Shown in pieces: positions 37,773-47,438 of a stretch of 64,000 nt of DNA (the first letter of the stretch is position 1; every line of letters starts with the position of its first letter). The notes beneath the pieces were generated by a model. It did not search any database, had not been told where the DNA came from, and saw only the letters and a program-made list of their open reading frames with translations. Position numbers and translations under genes: made by a program. Origin of the DNA: Porcincola intestinalis (lineage in GTDB: Bacteria; Bacillota; Clostridia; Lachnospirales; Lachnospiraceae); contig NZ_VULZ01000013.1 in assembly GCF_009696445.1 (NCBI RefSeq), forward strand, positions 1 to 64,000, written 5' to 3'.

Positions 37773-38924
37773 ATGGAAGCATATCTGGATAATTCAGCAA
37801 CAACGAGGGTTTCGGAGGCGGTAAAGGACATTATCGTACAGACGATGATGGTCGACTACGGGAACCCTTCCTCCAGACATCAGAAGGGTGTCGATGCAGA
37901 AAGGTATGTCCGGCAGGCGCGGGAGCGGATTGCCGCGACACTGAAGGTGAAGGATCGGGAGATCTATTTTACTTCCGGCGGGACAGAATCCAACAACTGG
38001 GCACTGATCGGCGGGGCTTTAGCGAACAGGCGGGCCGGGAAGCATATCATTACAACAGCCGTGGAGCATGCAGCAGTCCTGCAGCCGCTTTCATTTCTTA
38101 AGGATATGGGCTTCCGGATTACCTATCTTCCGGTCGATGAGCATGGACACATCAGTCTGGATGATCTGAAGGCGCAGCTGGATCAGGATACGATCCTGGT
38201 TTCCACAATGTATGTAAACAATGAAATCGGAGCAGTGGAGCCGGTTTCTGAAATCGGAGAGCTTGTCAAGGCTTATAATGAGCAGATCCTGTTTCATGTA
38301 GATGCCATCCAGGCCTATGGGAAGTACAGGATTTTTCCGGAAAAACTTCACATCGATATGCTGTCTGTCAGCGGGCATAAGATTCACGGTCCGAAGGGCA
38401 GCGGGTTTTTGTATATTCACGAGAAGGCGAAGGTCAGACCGCTCATATATGGCGGCGGACAGCAGCGGGGGATGCGGTCCGGGACGGAAAACGTTCCTGG
38501 CTGCGCCGGTCTTGGCGTTGCGGCGATGGAGGCATACACGGATTTTGACCGGAAAGTTGATTCAATGAGAGCTTGTAAAAAACGTCTCATGGAGGGGCTT
38601 TCCAAGGTCGAGGGCGCACATATTATTTCACTGGAAGAGGAGGCGCCTCAGATTGTCAGCTGTTCCATTGAAGGGGTCCGCTCAGAGGTCTTTCTTCACG
38701 CGCTGGAGGAGAAGGGAGTCTATGTTTCGTCAGGCTCAGCCTGCTCATCGAACAAAAAGACACCTGTCAGCACTGTTCTTCAGGAGATCCATCTGAGCCC
38801 GCAGATGCAGGACTCGACGTTACGGTTCAGCTTCTGTGACACCACATCGTTTGAGGAGATCGATTATGCCCTTTCCTGCATCAGGGAGCTGTATCCTGTG
38901 CTGAAACAGTATATGCGGAGATAA
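37773..38924 (+). CDS. Cysteine desulfurase (NifS/IscS-like, ThiI partner)
   Basis: The 383-residue PLP enzyme transfers sulfur from cysteine. The PLP lysine lies in SVSGHKIHGPKGSG and the persulfide cysteine in the loop SSGSACSSNKKTPVST. ATG 37773 follows AAGGAG; earlier in-frame codons lack an SD. It lies upstream of thiI, the usual arrangement of the NifZ/ThiI-type desulfurase dedicated to tRNA 4-thiouridine. Confidence 0.93.
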   Translation: MEAYLDNSATTRVSEAVKDIIVQTMMVDYGNPSSRHQKGVDAERYVRQARERIAATLKVKDREIYFTSGGTESNNWALIGGALANRRAGKHIITTAVEHAAVLQPLSFLKDMGFRITYLPVDEHGHISLDDLKAQLDQDTILVSTMYVNNEIGAVEPVSEIGELVKAYNEQILFHVDAIQAYGKYRIFPEKLHIDMLSVSGHKIHGPKGSGFLYIHEKAKVRPLIYGGGQQRGMRSGTENVPGCAGLGVAAMEAYTDFDRKVDSMRACKKRLMEGLSKVEGAHIISLEEEAPQIVSCSIEGVRSEVFLHALEEKGVYVSSGSACSSNKKTPVSTVLQEIHLSPQMQDSTLRFSFCDTTSFEEIDYALSCIRELYPVLKQYMRR

Positions 38925-39005
38925 GCAGGTGATGGCGGAGGGATTTGCTCCGCCGGACTTTCACCGGCTGTCATCGAAACAACAGAAGAAAGGGTTTGTG
39001 TTTTT

Positions 39006-40256
39006 ATGTTTTATAAAACGTATCTCATCAAGTATGGTGAAATCGGCGTAAAGGGGAAGAACCGCGCTTCGTTTGAGGAGGCACTGGTCAGTCAGGTCAG
39101 GGCGGCATTAAGCAGGATCGGCGAGCACTTCCACGTTTGGAAAGAGCAGGGCCGGATCATCGTGGATGTTCTCGGGGATGAAAAGGAGACAGACGCTGAC
39201 GAAATAATCCGGGAGCTTCAGACTGTCTTTGGAATTGTCGGGATCTGTCCGGTTGTAAAAGCACCTCTGGGGACGCCGGAGGAGATTGCACCACATGTTG
39301 TCTCCTTTCTTTCGGAGCTGTATCACCTGAAGATGGATGAACGCTGGCGCGAAAAGCACGGCGAACAGCTGGACGGATCGGCGGAGGGACTTTCGTTCAA
39401 GGTTCACTGCAGAAGGGCCAACAAGCAGTATCCGGTTGCCTCAATGGATGTCAACGCCTATCTTGGGGAAAAGATTCTTGATGCATTTCCGGGACAGATT
39501 CGTGTTGATGTACATGACCCGAAGGTGATGGTGTATGTTGAGCTTCGCGATGAGGTCTATATCTATTCGCAGGTACTTCCGGGCCCGGGCGGCATGCCGC
39601 TTGGAACCAATGGCTCTGCGATGCTTTGTCTTTCCGGCGGAATCGATTCTCCTGTCGCGGGCTGGATGATCTCGAAGAGAGGCGTCACACTCGACGCAAC
39701 TTATTTCCATGCGCCGCCGTATACCAGTGAACGCGCTAAGCAGAAGGTGGTGGATCTCGCGAGGATTATATCCAGATACACAGGACCGATCAGGCTTCAT
39801 GTCGTCAATTTTACGGATATTCAGCTGGCGATCTATGAAAAGTGTCCGCATGATGAGCTGACCATCATCATGAGAAGATACATGATGAGAATCGCAGAAC
39901 ATTTTGCCAAGGAGGATGGCTGTCAGGCACTGATTACAGGGGAAAGCCTCGGGCAGGTCGCAAGTCAGACAATGCAGAGTCTTGTCTGCACTGATGACGT
40001 CTGCAGCATGCCGGTCTTCCGTCCATTGATCGGGTTTGACAAGCAGGATATCATCGATCTTTCACTGAAGATCGGCACGTATGAGACCTCAATTGAGCCA
40101 TATGAGGATTGCTGCACAATTTTTGTGGCAAAGCATCCTGTTACGAAACCGAGGCTGGATGTCATAAAGCGCTCGGAAATGAAGCTGGCGGATGGAATCG
40201 GCGAGCTGATGAAAAAGGCTTTGGAGACGGCAGAAGTGATCGAAGTGAAAGCATGA
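39006..40256 (+). CDS. thiI: tRNA 4-thiouridine sulfurtransferase ThiI
   Basis: The 416-residue protein has an N-terminal ferredoxin-like and THUMP region (LIKYGEIGVKGKNRASFEEA) and a PP-loop ATPase domain (SGGIDSPVAGWM). It lacks the C-terminal rhodanese domain found in enterobacteria, as in most Firmicutes. It makes s4U8 in tRNA with sulfur from the upstream desulfurase. Confidence 0.95.
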   Translation: MFYKTYLIKYGEIGVKGKNRASFEEALVSQVRAALSRIGEHFHVWKEQGRIIVDVLGDEKETDADEIIRELQTVFGIVGICPVVKAPLGTPEEIAPHVVSFLSELYHLKMDERWREKHGEQLDGSAEGLSFKVHCRRANKQYPVASMDVNAYLGEKILDAFPGQIRVDVHDPKVMVYVELRDEVYIYSQVLPGPGGMPLGTNGSAMLCLSGGIDSPVAGWMISKRGVTLDATYFHAPPYTSERAKQKVVDLARIISRYTGPIRLHVVNFTDIQLAIYEKCPHDELTIIMRRYMMRIAEHFAKEDGCQALITGESLGQVASQTMQSLVCTDDVCSMPVFRPLIGFDKQDIIDLSLKIGTYETSIEPYEDCCTIFVAKHPVTKPRLDVIKRSEMKLADGIGELMKKALETAEVIEVKA

Positions 40257-40303
40257 TGCCCAGAACTGAGGCCGGAGAAAAGTCTGAAAGGCAAGGATGA
40301 AGT

Positions 40304-40330
40304 GAAAAAGCCTCTGCATCTGCAGAGGCT
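40304..40330 (-). terminator. Terminator of the HPr-like gene (leftward)
   Basis: AGCCTCTGC and GCAGAGGCT pair perfectly around ATCT. On the leftward strand a run of five T follows, and on the rightward strand it follows thiI without a clear T run. Confidence 0.75.
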
Positions 40331-40375
40331 GCGAAAACGGAATGAGATGATCGGAAGTGAGAGAAGCCGGTATCC

Positions 40376-40609
40376 TCACTGAACCATGTACGGTTTCAAT
40401 ACTTCGAGGATGTTGTCGAGATTGTCCTCGGCATGAATGCTGAGATCGATTGGCTTTGAGAGATCAAGGCTGAAGATACCCATGATCGATTTGGCATCGA
40501 TGACATATCTGCCGGAGACCAGATCAAAGTCGTTATCGAACTTTGTAATATCATTCACAAAAGACTTGACTTTATCAATCGAATTCAGAGAGATCTTTAC
40601 TGTTTTCAT
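40376..40609 (-). CDS. HPr-like protein lacking the phosphorylatable histidine
   Basis: The 77-residue product has the HPr fold pattern, ending AEDNLDNILEVLKPYM, and keeps the Ser46 region as KSIMGIFSLDL. The N-terminal GxHARPA motif with His15 is absent (MKTVKISLNSIDKVKSFVND). It may therefore act like Crh, as a regulator phosphorylated at serine rather than a PTS phosphate carrier. ATG 40609 follows GGAGGA. Confidence 0.8.
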   Translation of the reverse strand: MKTVKISLNSIDKVKSFVNDITKFDNDFDLVSGRYVIDAKSIMGIFSLDLSKPIDLSIHAEDNLDNILEVLKPYMVQ

Positions 40610-40733
40610 AATTCTGTATCCTCCCAATAAGCAATAAGCCTTCTATTCTGAAGGCATTGAATCTGACCATGTGGAATACAGAAGTAGTCTATCGTTTCCA
40701 AAATCAAAAGTCAATACAATAGGGACCGGGTAT

Positions 40734-42236
40734 ATGAAACAATTTACAGGAAAAAGAGCAGCCCTCCATAATCTGGGGTGCAAGGTCAATGCATATGAGA
40801 CAGATTCAATGGCAGCGTTGCTGAAGCAAGCGGGGTTTGAAATTGTGCCGTTCTCCGAGCCGGCAGATGTCTATGTGATCAATACATGCTCTGTCACCAA
40901 CATTGCAGACCGAAAGAGCCGGCAGATGATTCACCGGGCAAGAAAAATGAATCCCGGGGCAGTTGTGATTGCAGCAGGCTGTTATGTACAGACTGCAATT
41001 GATAAAACAGGTCTTCAGATTGATGCGGATATCATTCTCGGAACGGGACGGAAGCAGGAGATTGTTCATGAAATCGAACGATTTGAAGAGCGAAGGGAAA
41101 CTGAGTCCCATGAGGAGGTACAGGAGAGGCTGCCCGAAACGGGGAAGCAGTGCAGGGCGGATCTGTCCGTTCAATCGGTGGTGGATGTTGCAGACCTGAG
41201 GAAGCTGGAAAAACCGGAGAAGATGGTGCTGCCAAAGGTGGAGGGACATACACGCGCATATATAAAGGTTCAGGATGGCTGTGATATGTATTGCAGCTAT
41301 TGCATTATTCCATATGCCCGCGGACATGTCCGGTCCAGAAAAATGGAAGATATTGTCCAGGAGCTGACGCACCTGGCAGAGGAGGGGACCAGCGAGGTTG
41401 TTCTGACCGGCATCCATCTTTCTTCCTACGGAGTAGACTTTCCGGAATCCGACGGGAGTACCTGGCAGGAACGGTCCAGGCTGATCGAGCTGGTTGAGCG
41501 GGTTGCCGGAATTGCCGGGATTGAGAGGATACGGCTGGGGTCGCTCGAACCCACAATCATTACGGAGGAGACGGCAGCGCGGCTGTCGCAAATCGGAAAA
41601 CTTTGTCCGCATTTTCATCTCTCACTGCAGAGTGGATCGGACACTGTTCTGAATCGTATGAACCGGCACTATACAACAAAGGAATACAGCCGCTGTGTGT
41701 CCATCCTGAGAAAGTGCTTCGACAAGCCTGCATTGACGACAGATATCATCGTTGGCTTCCCACAGGAAACAGAGCAGGAATTCCTGGAGACGGTCGAATA
41801 TCTCCGGGAGATTCAGCTCTATGAGACGCATGTTTTCCGCTATTCACGAAGAGCAGGGACACGGGCAGACCGCATGGAAGGGCAGATACCGGAGGTGGTT
41901 AAAGCCCGGAGGGCACAGGTGCTTGAGAACCTGAACAGGAAGAATCAGATTTCATTTATCGCTGGAAAGAATGGTGCAAGGGCGGAGGTTCTCGTAGAAG
42001 AACGCTATGATGCAAGCGTACCGAATGCGGCGCAGCAGGACATGAAGCTGTCACAGGGAATGGAGACAGCCGTGAAGCTGATTCCGGCCCAGGAGAGCTC
42101 AGCTGACGGGAACATTGTCTGGTATGCGGGGTATACAAAGGATTACATCCGGGTTGCGGTTCCGTCCGCAACCGATATCCGGGGCAGGATTATCCGGGGA
42201 AGTCTTGCTGTTGAAAGTTCAGCATCGTTAGTATAG
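40734..42236 (+). CDS. mtaB: tRNA t6A37 methylthiotransferase MtaB
   Basis: The 500-residue radical-SAM enzyme turns t6A into ms2t6A at position 37. The UPF0004 domain carries cysteines in LGCKVNAYETD, NTCSVTN and AAGCYVQ for the auxiliary cluster; the radical-SAM motif CDMYCSYC follows; a TRAM-like C-terminus ends the protein. About 70 residues of insertion between UPF0004 and radical-SAM parts make it longer than usual. ATG 40734 has a poor SD. Confidence 0.92.
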   Translation: MKQFTGKRAALHNLGCKVNAYETDSMAALLKQAGFEIVPFSEPADVYVINTCSVTNIADRKSRQMIHRARKMNPGAVVIAAGCYVQTAIDKTGLQIDADIILGTGRKQEIVHEIERFEERRETESHEEVQERLPETGKQCRADLSVQSVVDVADLRKLEKPEKMVLPKVEGHTRAYIKVQDGCDMYCSYCIIPYARGHVRSRKMEDIVQELTHLAEEGTSEVVLTGIHLSSYGVDFPESDGSTWQERSRLIELVERVAGIAGIERIRLGSLEPTIITEETAARLSQIGKLCPHFHLSLQSGSDTVLNRMNRHYTTKEYSRCVSILRKCFDKPALTTDIIVGFPQETEQEFLETVEYLREIQLYETHVFRYSRRAGTRADRMEGQIPEVVKARRAQVLENLNRKNQISFIAGKNGARAEVLVEERYDASVPNAAQQDMKLSQGMETAVKLIPAQESSADGNIVWYAGYTKDYIRVAVPSATDIRGRIIRGSLAVESSASLV

Positions 42237-42292
42237 AATAAGGTCAGCTTAGTATGATATCGGCACGCAGGGGCGTGCAAGGGCAGAAAGAT

Positions 42293-42565
42293 ATGGCAGA
42301 TATTTACAGCACTCAGTACTTTAATGTTGACAATGATCCCGAGTTGAAGGTCAAGAAGATCCTTGAGCTTGTGTACAATGCGATGACAGAGAAGGGGTAT
42401 AATCCGGTCAATCAGATTGTCGGATATATCATTTCCGGAGATCCAACGTACATTACCAGCCATAAGAATGCCCGCAGCATGATCATGAAGGTGGAGCGTG
42501 ATGAGATTGTGGAGGAACTGCTGAAGGAATATATCCGCAATCAGTCATGGAAGAGTGGTTCATGA
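42293..42565 (+). CDS. ireB: IreB-family regulatory phosphoprotein
   Basis: The 90-residue product (MADIYSTQYFNVDNDPELKV...EKGYNPVNQIVGYIISGDPTYITSHKNARSMI) matches the UPF0297/IreB family, a substrate of the PASTA kinase IreK in enterococci with a role in cell-wall stress. It overlaps ruvX (ATGA), the conserved ireB-ruvX-DUF1292 order of Firmicutes. Confidence 0.93.
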   Translation: MADIYSTQYFNVDNDPELKVKKILELVYNAMTEKGYNPVNQIVGYIISGDPTYITSHKNARSMIMKVERDEIVEELLKEYIRNQSWKSGS

Positions 42566-43080
42566 TGGCAGCGGCAGGGAGTGTCCGGGCACTGGGACTG
42601 GATTTTGGGGCAAAGACAGTGGGCGTTTCAGCCGCAGATGCGCTTGGCGTCACAGCCCAGGGGCTTGAGATTATTCGGAGGAAGAGTGAAAACAAGCTGC
42701 GCCAGACGCTTGCCAGGATCGATGAGCTGGCCAGGGAAAGAAGTGTGGAGGTCATTGTACTTGGCCTCCCGCGCACAATGGGCGGAAAGCTCTCCGAACG
42801 GACGTACCGGACACTGAAGTTCGGAGAGATGGTTCAAAAAAGGACAAATCTTCCTGTTGTATATTGGGACGAGCGGCTGACAACCGTCGCAGCGGATCGG
42901 ACGATGCAGGCGACTGCGGTGGCAGAACAGGACCGGAAGACGTATGTGGATGAAATTGCAGCGATGCTGATCCTGCAGGGTTATCTTGATTGTGTACATC
43001 ATTCCGGAAACGTTCCCGAAACAGATGCCGAGGCTCTGATTGCAGCATATGAGTCAGAACATTCCGGGACTGTGGCATAA
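42562..43080 (+). CDS. ruvX: Holliday-junction resolvase-like YqgF/RuvX
   Basis: The 172-residue RNase H-fold protein shows LGLDFGAKTVGVSAAD, VIVLGLPRTMGGK and YWDERLTT, with the catalytic acids in the family positions. It acts in 16S rRNA 5' end maturation and possibly recombination. ATG 42562 is in an ATGA overlap with ireB; an upstream ATG at 42547 is possible. Confidence 0.93.
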   Translation: MMAAAGSVRALGLDFGAKTVGVSAADALGVTAQGLEIIRRKSENKLRQTLARIDELARERSVEVIVLGLPRTMGGKLSERTYRTLKFGEMVQKRTNLPVVYWDERLTTVAADRTMQATAVAEQDRKTYVDEIAAMLILQGYLDCVHHSGNVPETDAEALIAAYESEHSGTVA

Positions 43081-43107
43081 GCGGGAGAGAAGGACAGGGT
43101 ACGGAGC

Positions 43108-43365
43108 ATGGAAAAGATTTGTTTTACACCGCCTGACGGGAGTGAGGCGGTCTGGTTTTATGTACTGGAGCAGACCAGAATCGGCGGGCACAACTATATT
43201 CTTGTGTCAGATTCCGAGGAAGGAGATGGGGAAGCCTACATCATGAAAGACATCTCAAAGGATGGGGACGAAGAGGCATCCTATGAGTTTGTTGACAGCG
43301 ACCAGGAGCTTTCTGCTGTCTCAGGGGTTTTTTCGGAGATGCTGGAGGACACAGACCTGGTCTGA
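43108..43365 (+). CDS. DUF1292-family protein
   Basis: The 85-residue acidic product (ICFTPPDGSEAVWFYVLEQTRIGGHNYILVSD...) matches DUF1292, the usual third gene after ireB and ruvX. Function unknown. Confidence 0.9.
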   Translation: MEKICFTPPDGSEAVWFYVLEQTRIGGHNYILVSDSEEGDGEAYIMKDISKDGDEEASYEFVDSDQELSAVSGVFSEMLEDTDLV

Positions 43366-43439
43366 GTGGCAAAAGGTACTTTTGACGCTCATATCACAGT
43401 ATTAAACAGTATTAACAAGAAAGGATTAAGGAGGATTCA

Positions 43440-45107
43440 TTGGGACACACAACCAGTAAGTTAAAGGTAATTCCGCTCGGCGGCCTCGAGGCCATCGGCA
43501 TGAATATTACCGCATTTGAGTATGAAGACAGCATCATTGTCGTGGATTGCGGTCTCGCATTTCCGGAAGATGACATGTACGGCATTGATCTGTGTATACC
43601 GGATATCACCTATCTGCTCGACAATGCAGCAAAGGTGAAGGGCTTCGTGTTCACACATGGGCATGAAGATCACATCGGAGCACTCCCGTATATTCTGAAG
43701 CAGCTGAATGTTCCCATCTATGCGACAAAGCTCACGATGGGGCTGATAGAGTTGAAGCTGACGGAGCACGATCTGATCAGGACGACAAAGCGGAAAGTTG
43801 TCCATCCAGGGCAGTCGATTAATCTTGGAAAGTTCCGGGTGGAGTTCATCAAGACCAACCATTCGATTCAGGACGCAGTGGCTCTTGCGATTACATGCCC
43901 GGCCGGGACAGTCATCCATACAGGAGATTTCAAGGTGGATTTCACACCGGTCTTTGGGGATGCGATAGATCTTCAGCGCTTAGGGGAGATCGGTAAAAAG
44001 GGCGTCCTCGCTCTTATGTGCGATTCGACCAACGCGGAACGGCCGGGCTATACGCCGTCTGAGAGCACGATTGGAAAAGCGTTCGATCAGATTTTTGGCG
44101 AGCATAAGAGACAGCGGCTGATCGTCGCTACTTTTGCATCCAATGTGGACAGGGTACAGCAGATCATCAATACCGCCAACAAGTACGGCAGGAAGGTTGT
44201 CATCGAGGGGCGGTCGATGGTGAATGTGATCTCTGTCGCGGAGGAGCTCGGGCGTATCACCATTCCTGAGAACACGCTGATCACGCTGGATGAGATGAAA
44301 AATTATCCGGATGACAGGATTGTTCTGATTACAACTGGGAGCCAGGGAGAGTCCATGGCGGCGCTTTCCAGGATGGCGGCAGGTCTGCATAAGAAAGTGC
44401 AGATTAAGGCCGGAGACCTGATTGTCTTCTCTTCTAATCCGATCCCGGGCAATGAGAAGTCTGTCTCGAAGGTGATGAACGAGCTGTATGAGAAAGGCGC
44501 TGATGTGATCTTCCAGGATACGCATGTATCGGGGCATCCATGTCAGGAGGAGATCAAGCTGATCTATTCGCTCGTCAGGCCGCAGTTTGCGATTCCGGTT
44601 CACGGGGAAGTCCGCCACAGGGTTGCGCAGGCGAAGGTTGCCCGGCTTCTCGGATATGATTCGAAGCACATCATCATGATGCACAGTGGCGATGTCCTGG
44701 AGCTTTCTGATAATCATGCAGCTATCGCAGGGCATGTCCAGAATGGCCCGATTCTCGTAGACGGGCTGGGCGTCGGTGATGTAGGCAATATTGTACTGAG
44801 AGACAGACAGCGGCTTGCGGAGGATGGCATCATCATGGTGGTGATGACACTTGGCTCCAGGAGCCGGGAGATTCTGGCAGGCCCGGATATTGTTTCACGG
44901 GGATTTGTCTATGTGCGGGAGTCTGAGGAACTGATGGACGAGGCGCAGGAGGTTGTAGAGGACGCTGTGGAGAAGTGCCTGAGGGGGAAGTCTTCCGACT
45001 GGGGCAGGATCAAGACAGCGGTCCGGGATGACCTTGGAGATTTTATCTGGAAGCGGACAAAGCGCAATCCGATGATTCTTCCGATTATCGAGGAAGTCAG
45101 TGAGTGA
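43440..45107 (+). CDS. rnj: Ribonuclease J
   Basis: The 555-residue metallo-beta-lactamase/beta-CASP ribonuclease shows HGHEDHIGALPY (metal site), a C-terminal HVSGH-type motif (DTHVSGHPCQEE) and IPVHGEVRHR. It is a 5'-3' exo- and endoribonuclease central to mRNA turnover. The start is TTG after AAGGAGG at the proper distance. It is coupled to the next gene by a four-base overlap. Confidence 0.95.
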   Translation: MGHTTSKLKVIPLGGLEAIGMNITAFEYEDSIIVVDCGLAFPEDDMYGIDLCIPDITYLLDNAAKVKGFVFTHGHEDHIGALPYILKQLNVPIYATKLTMGLIELKLTEHDLIRTTKRKVVHPGQSINLGKFRVEFIKTNHSIQDAVALAITCPAGTVIHTGDFKVDFTPVFGDAIDLQRLGEIGKKGVLALMCDSTNAERPGYTPSESTIGKAFDQIFGEHKRQRLIVATFASNVDRVQQIINTANKYGRKVVIEGRSMVNVISVAEELGRITIPENTLITLDEMKNYPDDRIVLITTGSQGESMAALSRMAAGLHKKVQIKAGDLIVFSSNPIPGNEKSVSKVMNELYEKGADVIFQDTHVSGHPCQEEIKLIYSLVRPQFAIPVHGEVRHRVAQAKVARLLGYDSKHIIMMHSGDVLELSDNHAAIAGHVQNGPILVDGLGVGDVGNIVLRDRQRLAEDGIIMVVMTLGSRSREILAGPDIVSRGFVYVRESEELMDEAQEVVEDAVEKCLRGKSSDWGRIKTAVRDDLGDFIWKRTKRNPMILPIIEEVSE

Positions 45108-45463
45108 TGCAGTCAGACAAGGAAGTTCAGAAGTATACGGATGCGCTTCTTGGCGCCATTAAAGACAGTCAGGCGTATACGGACTATGCCGAGGCCCGGG
45201 AGGAGATTCTGAAGTATCCGGACAGAAAACAGAAGGCTGACCAGTTCCGCCGGGAAAACTATATTGCCAGGAATTATTCGGGGGATGAGGCTGCCGGAAT
45301 GCGTGAGAAACTCTACCGGCAGCGGCAGCAGCTGCGTCTGGATCCGGTTGCGGATCGTTACCTGAATGCCGAGCTGGTCTTATGCAGGCTTCTGAAGAAC
45401 AGCGCGCTTCAGATTCTGAATGTGGCGGAGCTCGACCTGTCAGGGATGGACGATATTCTTTGA
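45104..45463 (+). CDS. YlbF/YmcA-family protein
   Basis: The 119-residue helical product (VQKYTDALLGAIKDSQAYTDYAEAREEILKYPDRKQKADQFRRENY) matches YlbF-family proteins, which in Bacillus form the Y-complex with YmcA and YaaT that directs RNase Y. Coupling to rnj is therefore meaningful: both act in RNA decay. Confidence 0.85.
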   Translation: MMQSDKEVQKYTDALLGAIKDSQAYTDYAEAREEILKYPDRKQKADQFRRENYIARNYSGDEAAGMREKLYRQRQQLRLDPVADRYLNAELVLCRLLKNSALQILNVAELDLSGMDDIL

Positions 45464-45523
45464 ATCGTACGGAATGTGTGTTTTCAGGTTGAGCGATGAA
45501 CGAATTATGATGGAGGTGGAAGC

Positions 45524-46183
45524 TTGCAGGAGCGGATCTCTGCATATCTTCATTCTCTGAGCTGCGGCCAGGGAGCCTATCTTGACAGCATACGACAAAA
45601 GGCGGAGGCCGGAGGCGTTCCAATCATCAGAATTGAGATGGAGAGCTTTCTGGCCTCATTTCTTGAACTCGTGAAGCCTGTGTCGATCCTTGAAGCCGGT
45701 ACAGCGGTGGGTTACTCTTCCATGTTGATGGCAAAGCTGACCGAGATGAGCGGAGCCCGGATTGATACGGTGGAAAAAGATGACAGTCGTTATCGCGAGG
45801 CATGTGCAAATATCAATGCTTCTCCATGGGAAAACAGGATTCATCCGATTCACGGGGATGTTCAGGACGTGTTCCATTCCCTTGTAAAGGAGGGGAAGAA
45901 GTACGATTTTATCTTCATGGATGCGGCGAAAGGGCAGTACATACGCTATCTGCCTGATGCAGCAGCGCTTCTTCGAACAGGAGGTGTTCTGGTATCCGAC
46001 AATGTCCTGCAGGATATGACAATTCTGGACTCTCATTTTGCGCTTGAGCGCAGGGAACGGACAATTCACAAAAGGATGCGGGATTATCTCTATGAGCTGA
46101 CGCACCATCCCGGGCTGCTTACAACAGTTGTGCCCATCGGGGATGGCGCGGCAGTGACGATCAGGAAAGAGGATTATGCATAA
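45524..46183 (+). CDS. trmR: tRNA 5-hydroxyuridine O-methyltransferase TrmR
   Basis: The 219-residue class I SAM O-methyltransferase has motif I ILEAGTAVGYSSMLMA and IFMDAAKGQY. Firmicute TrmR methylates 5-hydroxyuridine at position 34 of tRNA. The TTG start follows GGAGGTGG. The next gene, a U32 peptidase-like tRNA hydroxylase, supplies the substrate modification, and the two overlap by eight bases. Confidence 0.88.
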   Translation: MQERISAYLHSLSCGQGAYLDSIRQKAEAGGVPIIRIEMESFLASFLELVKPVSILEAGTAVGYSSMLMAKLTEMSGARIDTVEKDDSRYREACANINASPWENRIHPIHGDVQDVFHSLVKEGKKYDFIFMDAAKGQYIRYLPDAAALLRTGGVLVSDNVLQDMTILDSHFALERRERTIHKRMRDYLYELTHHPGLLTTVVPIGDGAAVTIRKEDYA

Positions 46184-47438
46184 TGAGAAGAATATGCCGG
46201 AACTGCTCGTTCCGGCATCGAGTCTTGAAGTTCTGAAAATTGCGGTTATCTATGGAGCTGATGCTGTCTATATCGGTGGGGAAGCGTTCTCACTCCGTGC
46301 AAAGGCACATAACTTCTCAGACGCGGAGATGAGAGAAGGTATCCGCTTCGCCCACGAGCGAGGTGTGAAGGTCTATGTGACGGTGAATATCATTGCGCAC
46401 AACGAAGACCTTCAGACACTGGATCCTTACCTCCTGGAGCTGCAGGATATAAAGCCTGATGCGCTGTTGGTTGCGGACCCCGGTGTATTTATGAGATGCA
46501 GGAAGCTATGTCCTCAGATTCCGATCCATATTTCCACTCAGGCGAATAATGTGAACTGGGAGACGTTCCTATTCTGGCACAGCCTTGGCGCAGAACGTGT
46601 GGTCTGTGGAAGAGAATTGTCTTTGCAGGAAATTCAGGAGATTCGTGCACACATTCCGGACGACCTGGAAATTGAGGCATTTGTGCACGGCGCCATGTGT
46701 ATCTCTTATTCCGGAAGGTGCCTGTTATCTAATTTTCTGGCGGGAAGGGACGCAAACAGAGGAGAGTGCTCCCACCCTTGCAGATGGAAGTACTCGATTG
46801 TGGAGGAGACACGACCGGGTCAGTACATGCCGGTATATGAGAATGAACGGGGAACCTTTATTTTCAATTCGAAGGATCTCTGCATGGTTGAGCATATTCC
46901 GGATATGATTCATGCCGGTATTGACAGTCTGAAGATCGAAGGACGGATGAAGACAGCCCTTTATGTTGCGACGGTAGCACGTACTTACAGAAAGGCGCTG
47001 GATGACCTGAAGGCGGGCAGGGCTGTCTATGAGTCAAATATGGACTGGTATCGGGAAGAGATACGGGACTGTACATACCGGGACTTTACAACCGGGTTCT
47101 TTTACGGAAAACCGGGGACAGATGCTCAGGTGTATGGGAGCAATACCTATATTCGCAACTTCATATATCTGGGGTGGGTCAGAGAAATCCTGGAAATCGA
47201 TCATAAACAATATGTTGTGATCGAGCAGAAAAACAAATTTTCTGTCGGCGACAGAATTGAAATCATGAAACCGGATGGCAGGGATATCAGCGTGACGGTT
47301 GAGGAGATCCGGGATGAGGATATGATGGAAATGGAGAGTGCGCCTCACCCATTGCAGAAGCTGTATATCAGGCTGTCCGGGGACGCAGAGACATATGATA
47401 TTCTGAGGACCCAGGAGAGTGATGGACTGCGGACATGA
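46176..47438 (+). CDS. trhP: U32-family tRNA hydroxylation protein (TrhP-like)
   Basis: The 420-residue product has the U32 TIM-barrel pattern (ELLVPASSLEVLKIAVIYGADAVYIGGE) and the family signature EAFVHGAMCISYSGRC..S with a cysteine set (C...GRC, GECSHPCRWKY) for an iron-sulfur cluster. TrhP proteins hydroxylate U34 of tRNA using prephenate. Adjacency to trmR supports this assignment over a collagenase role. Confidence 0.88.
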   Translation: MHNEKNMPELLVPASSLEVLKIAVIYGADAVYIGGEAFSLRAKAHNFSDAEMREGIRFAHERGVKVYVTVNIIAHNEDLQTLDPYLLELQDIKPDALLVADPGVFMRCRKLCPQIPIHISTQANNVNWETFLFWHSLGAERVVCGRELSLQEIQEIRAHIPDDLEIEAFVHGAMCISYSGRCLLSNFLAGRDANRGECSHPCRWKYSIVEETRPGQYMPVYENERGTFIFNSKDLCMVEHIPDMIHAGIDSLKIEGRMKTALYVATVARTYRKALDDLKAGRAVYESNMDWYREEIRDCTYRDFTTGFFYGKPGTDAQVYGSNTYIRNFIYLGWVREILEIDHKQYVVIEQKNKFSVGDRIEIMKPDGRDISVTVEEIRDEDMMEMESAPHPLQKLYIRLSGDAETYDILRTQESDGLRT

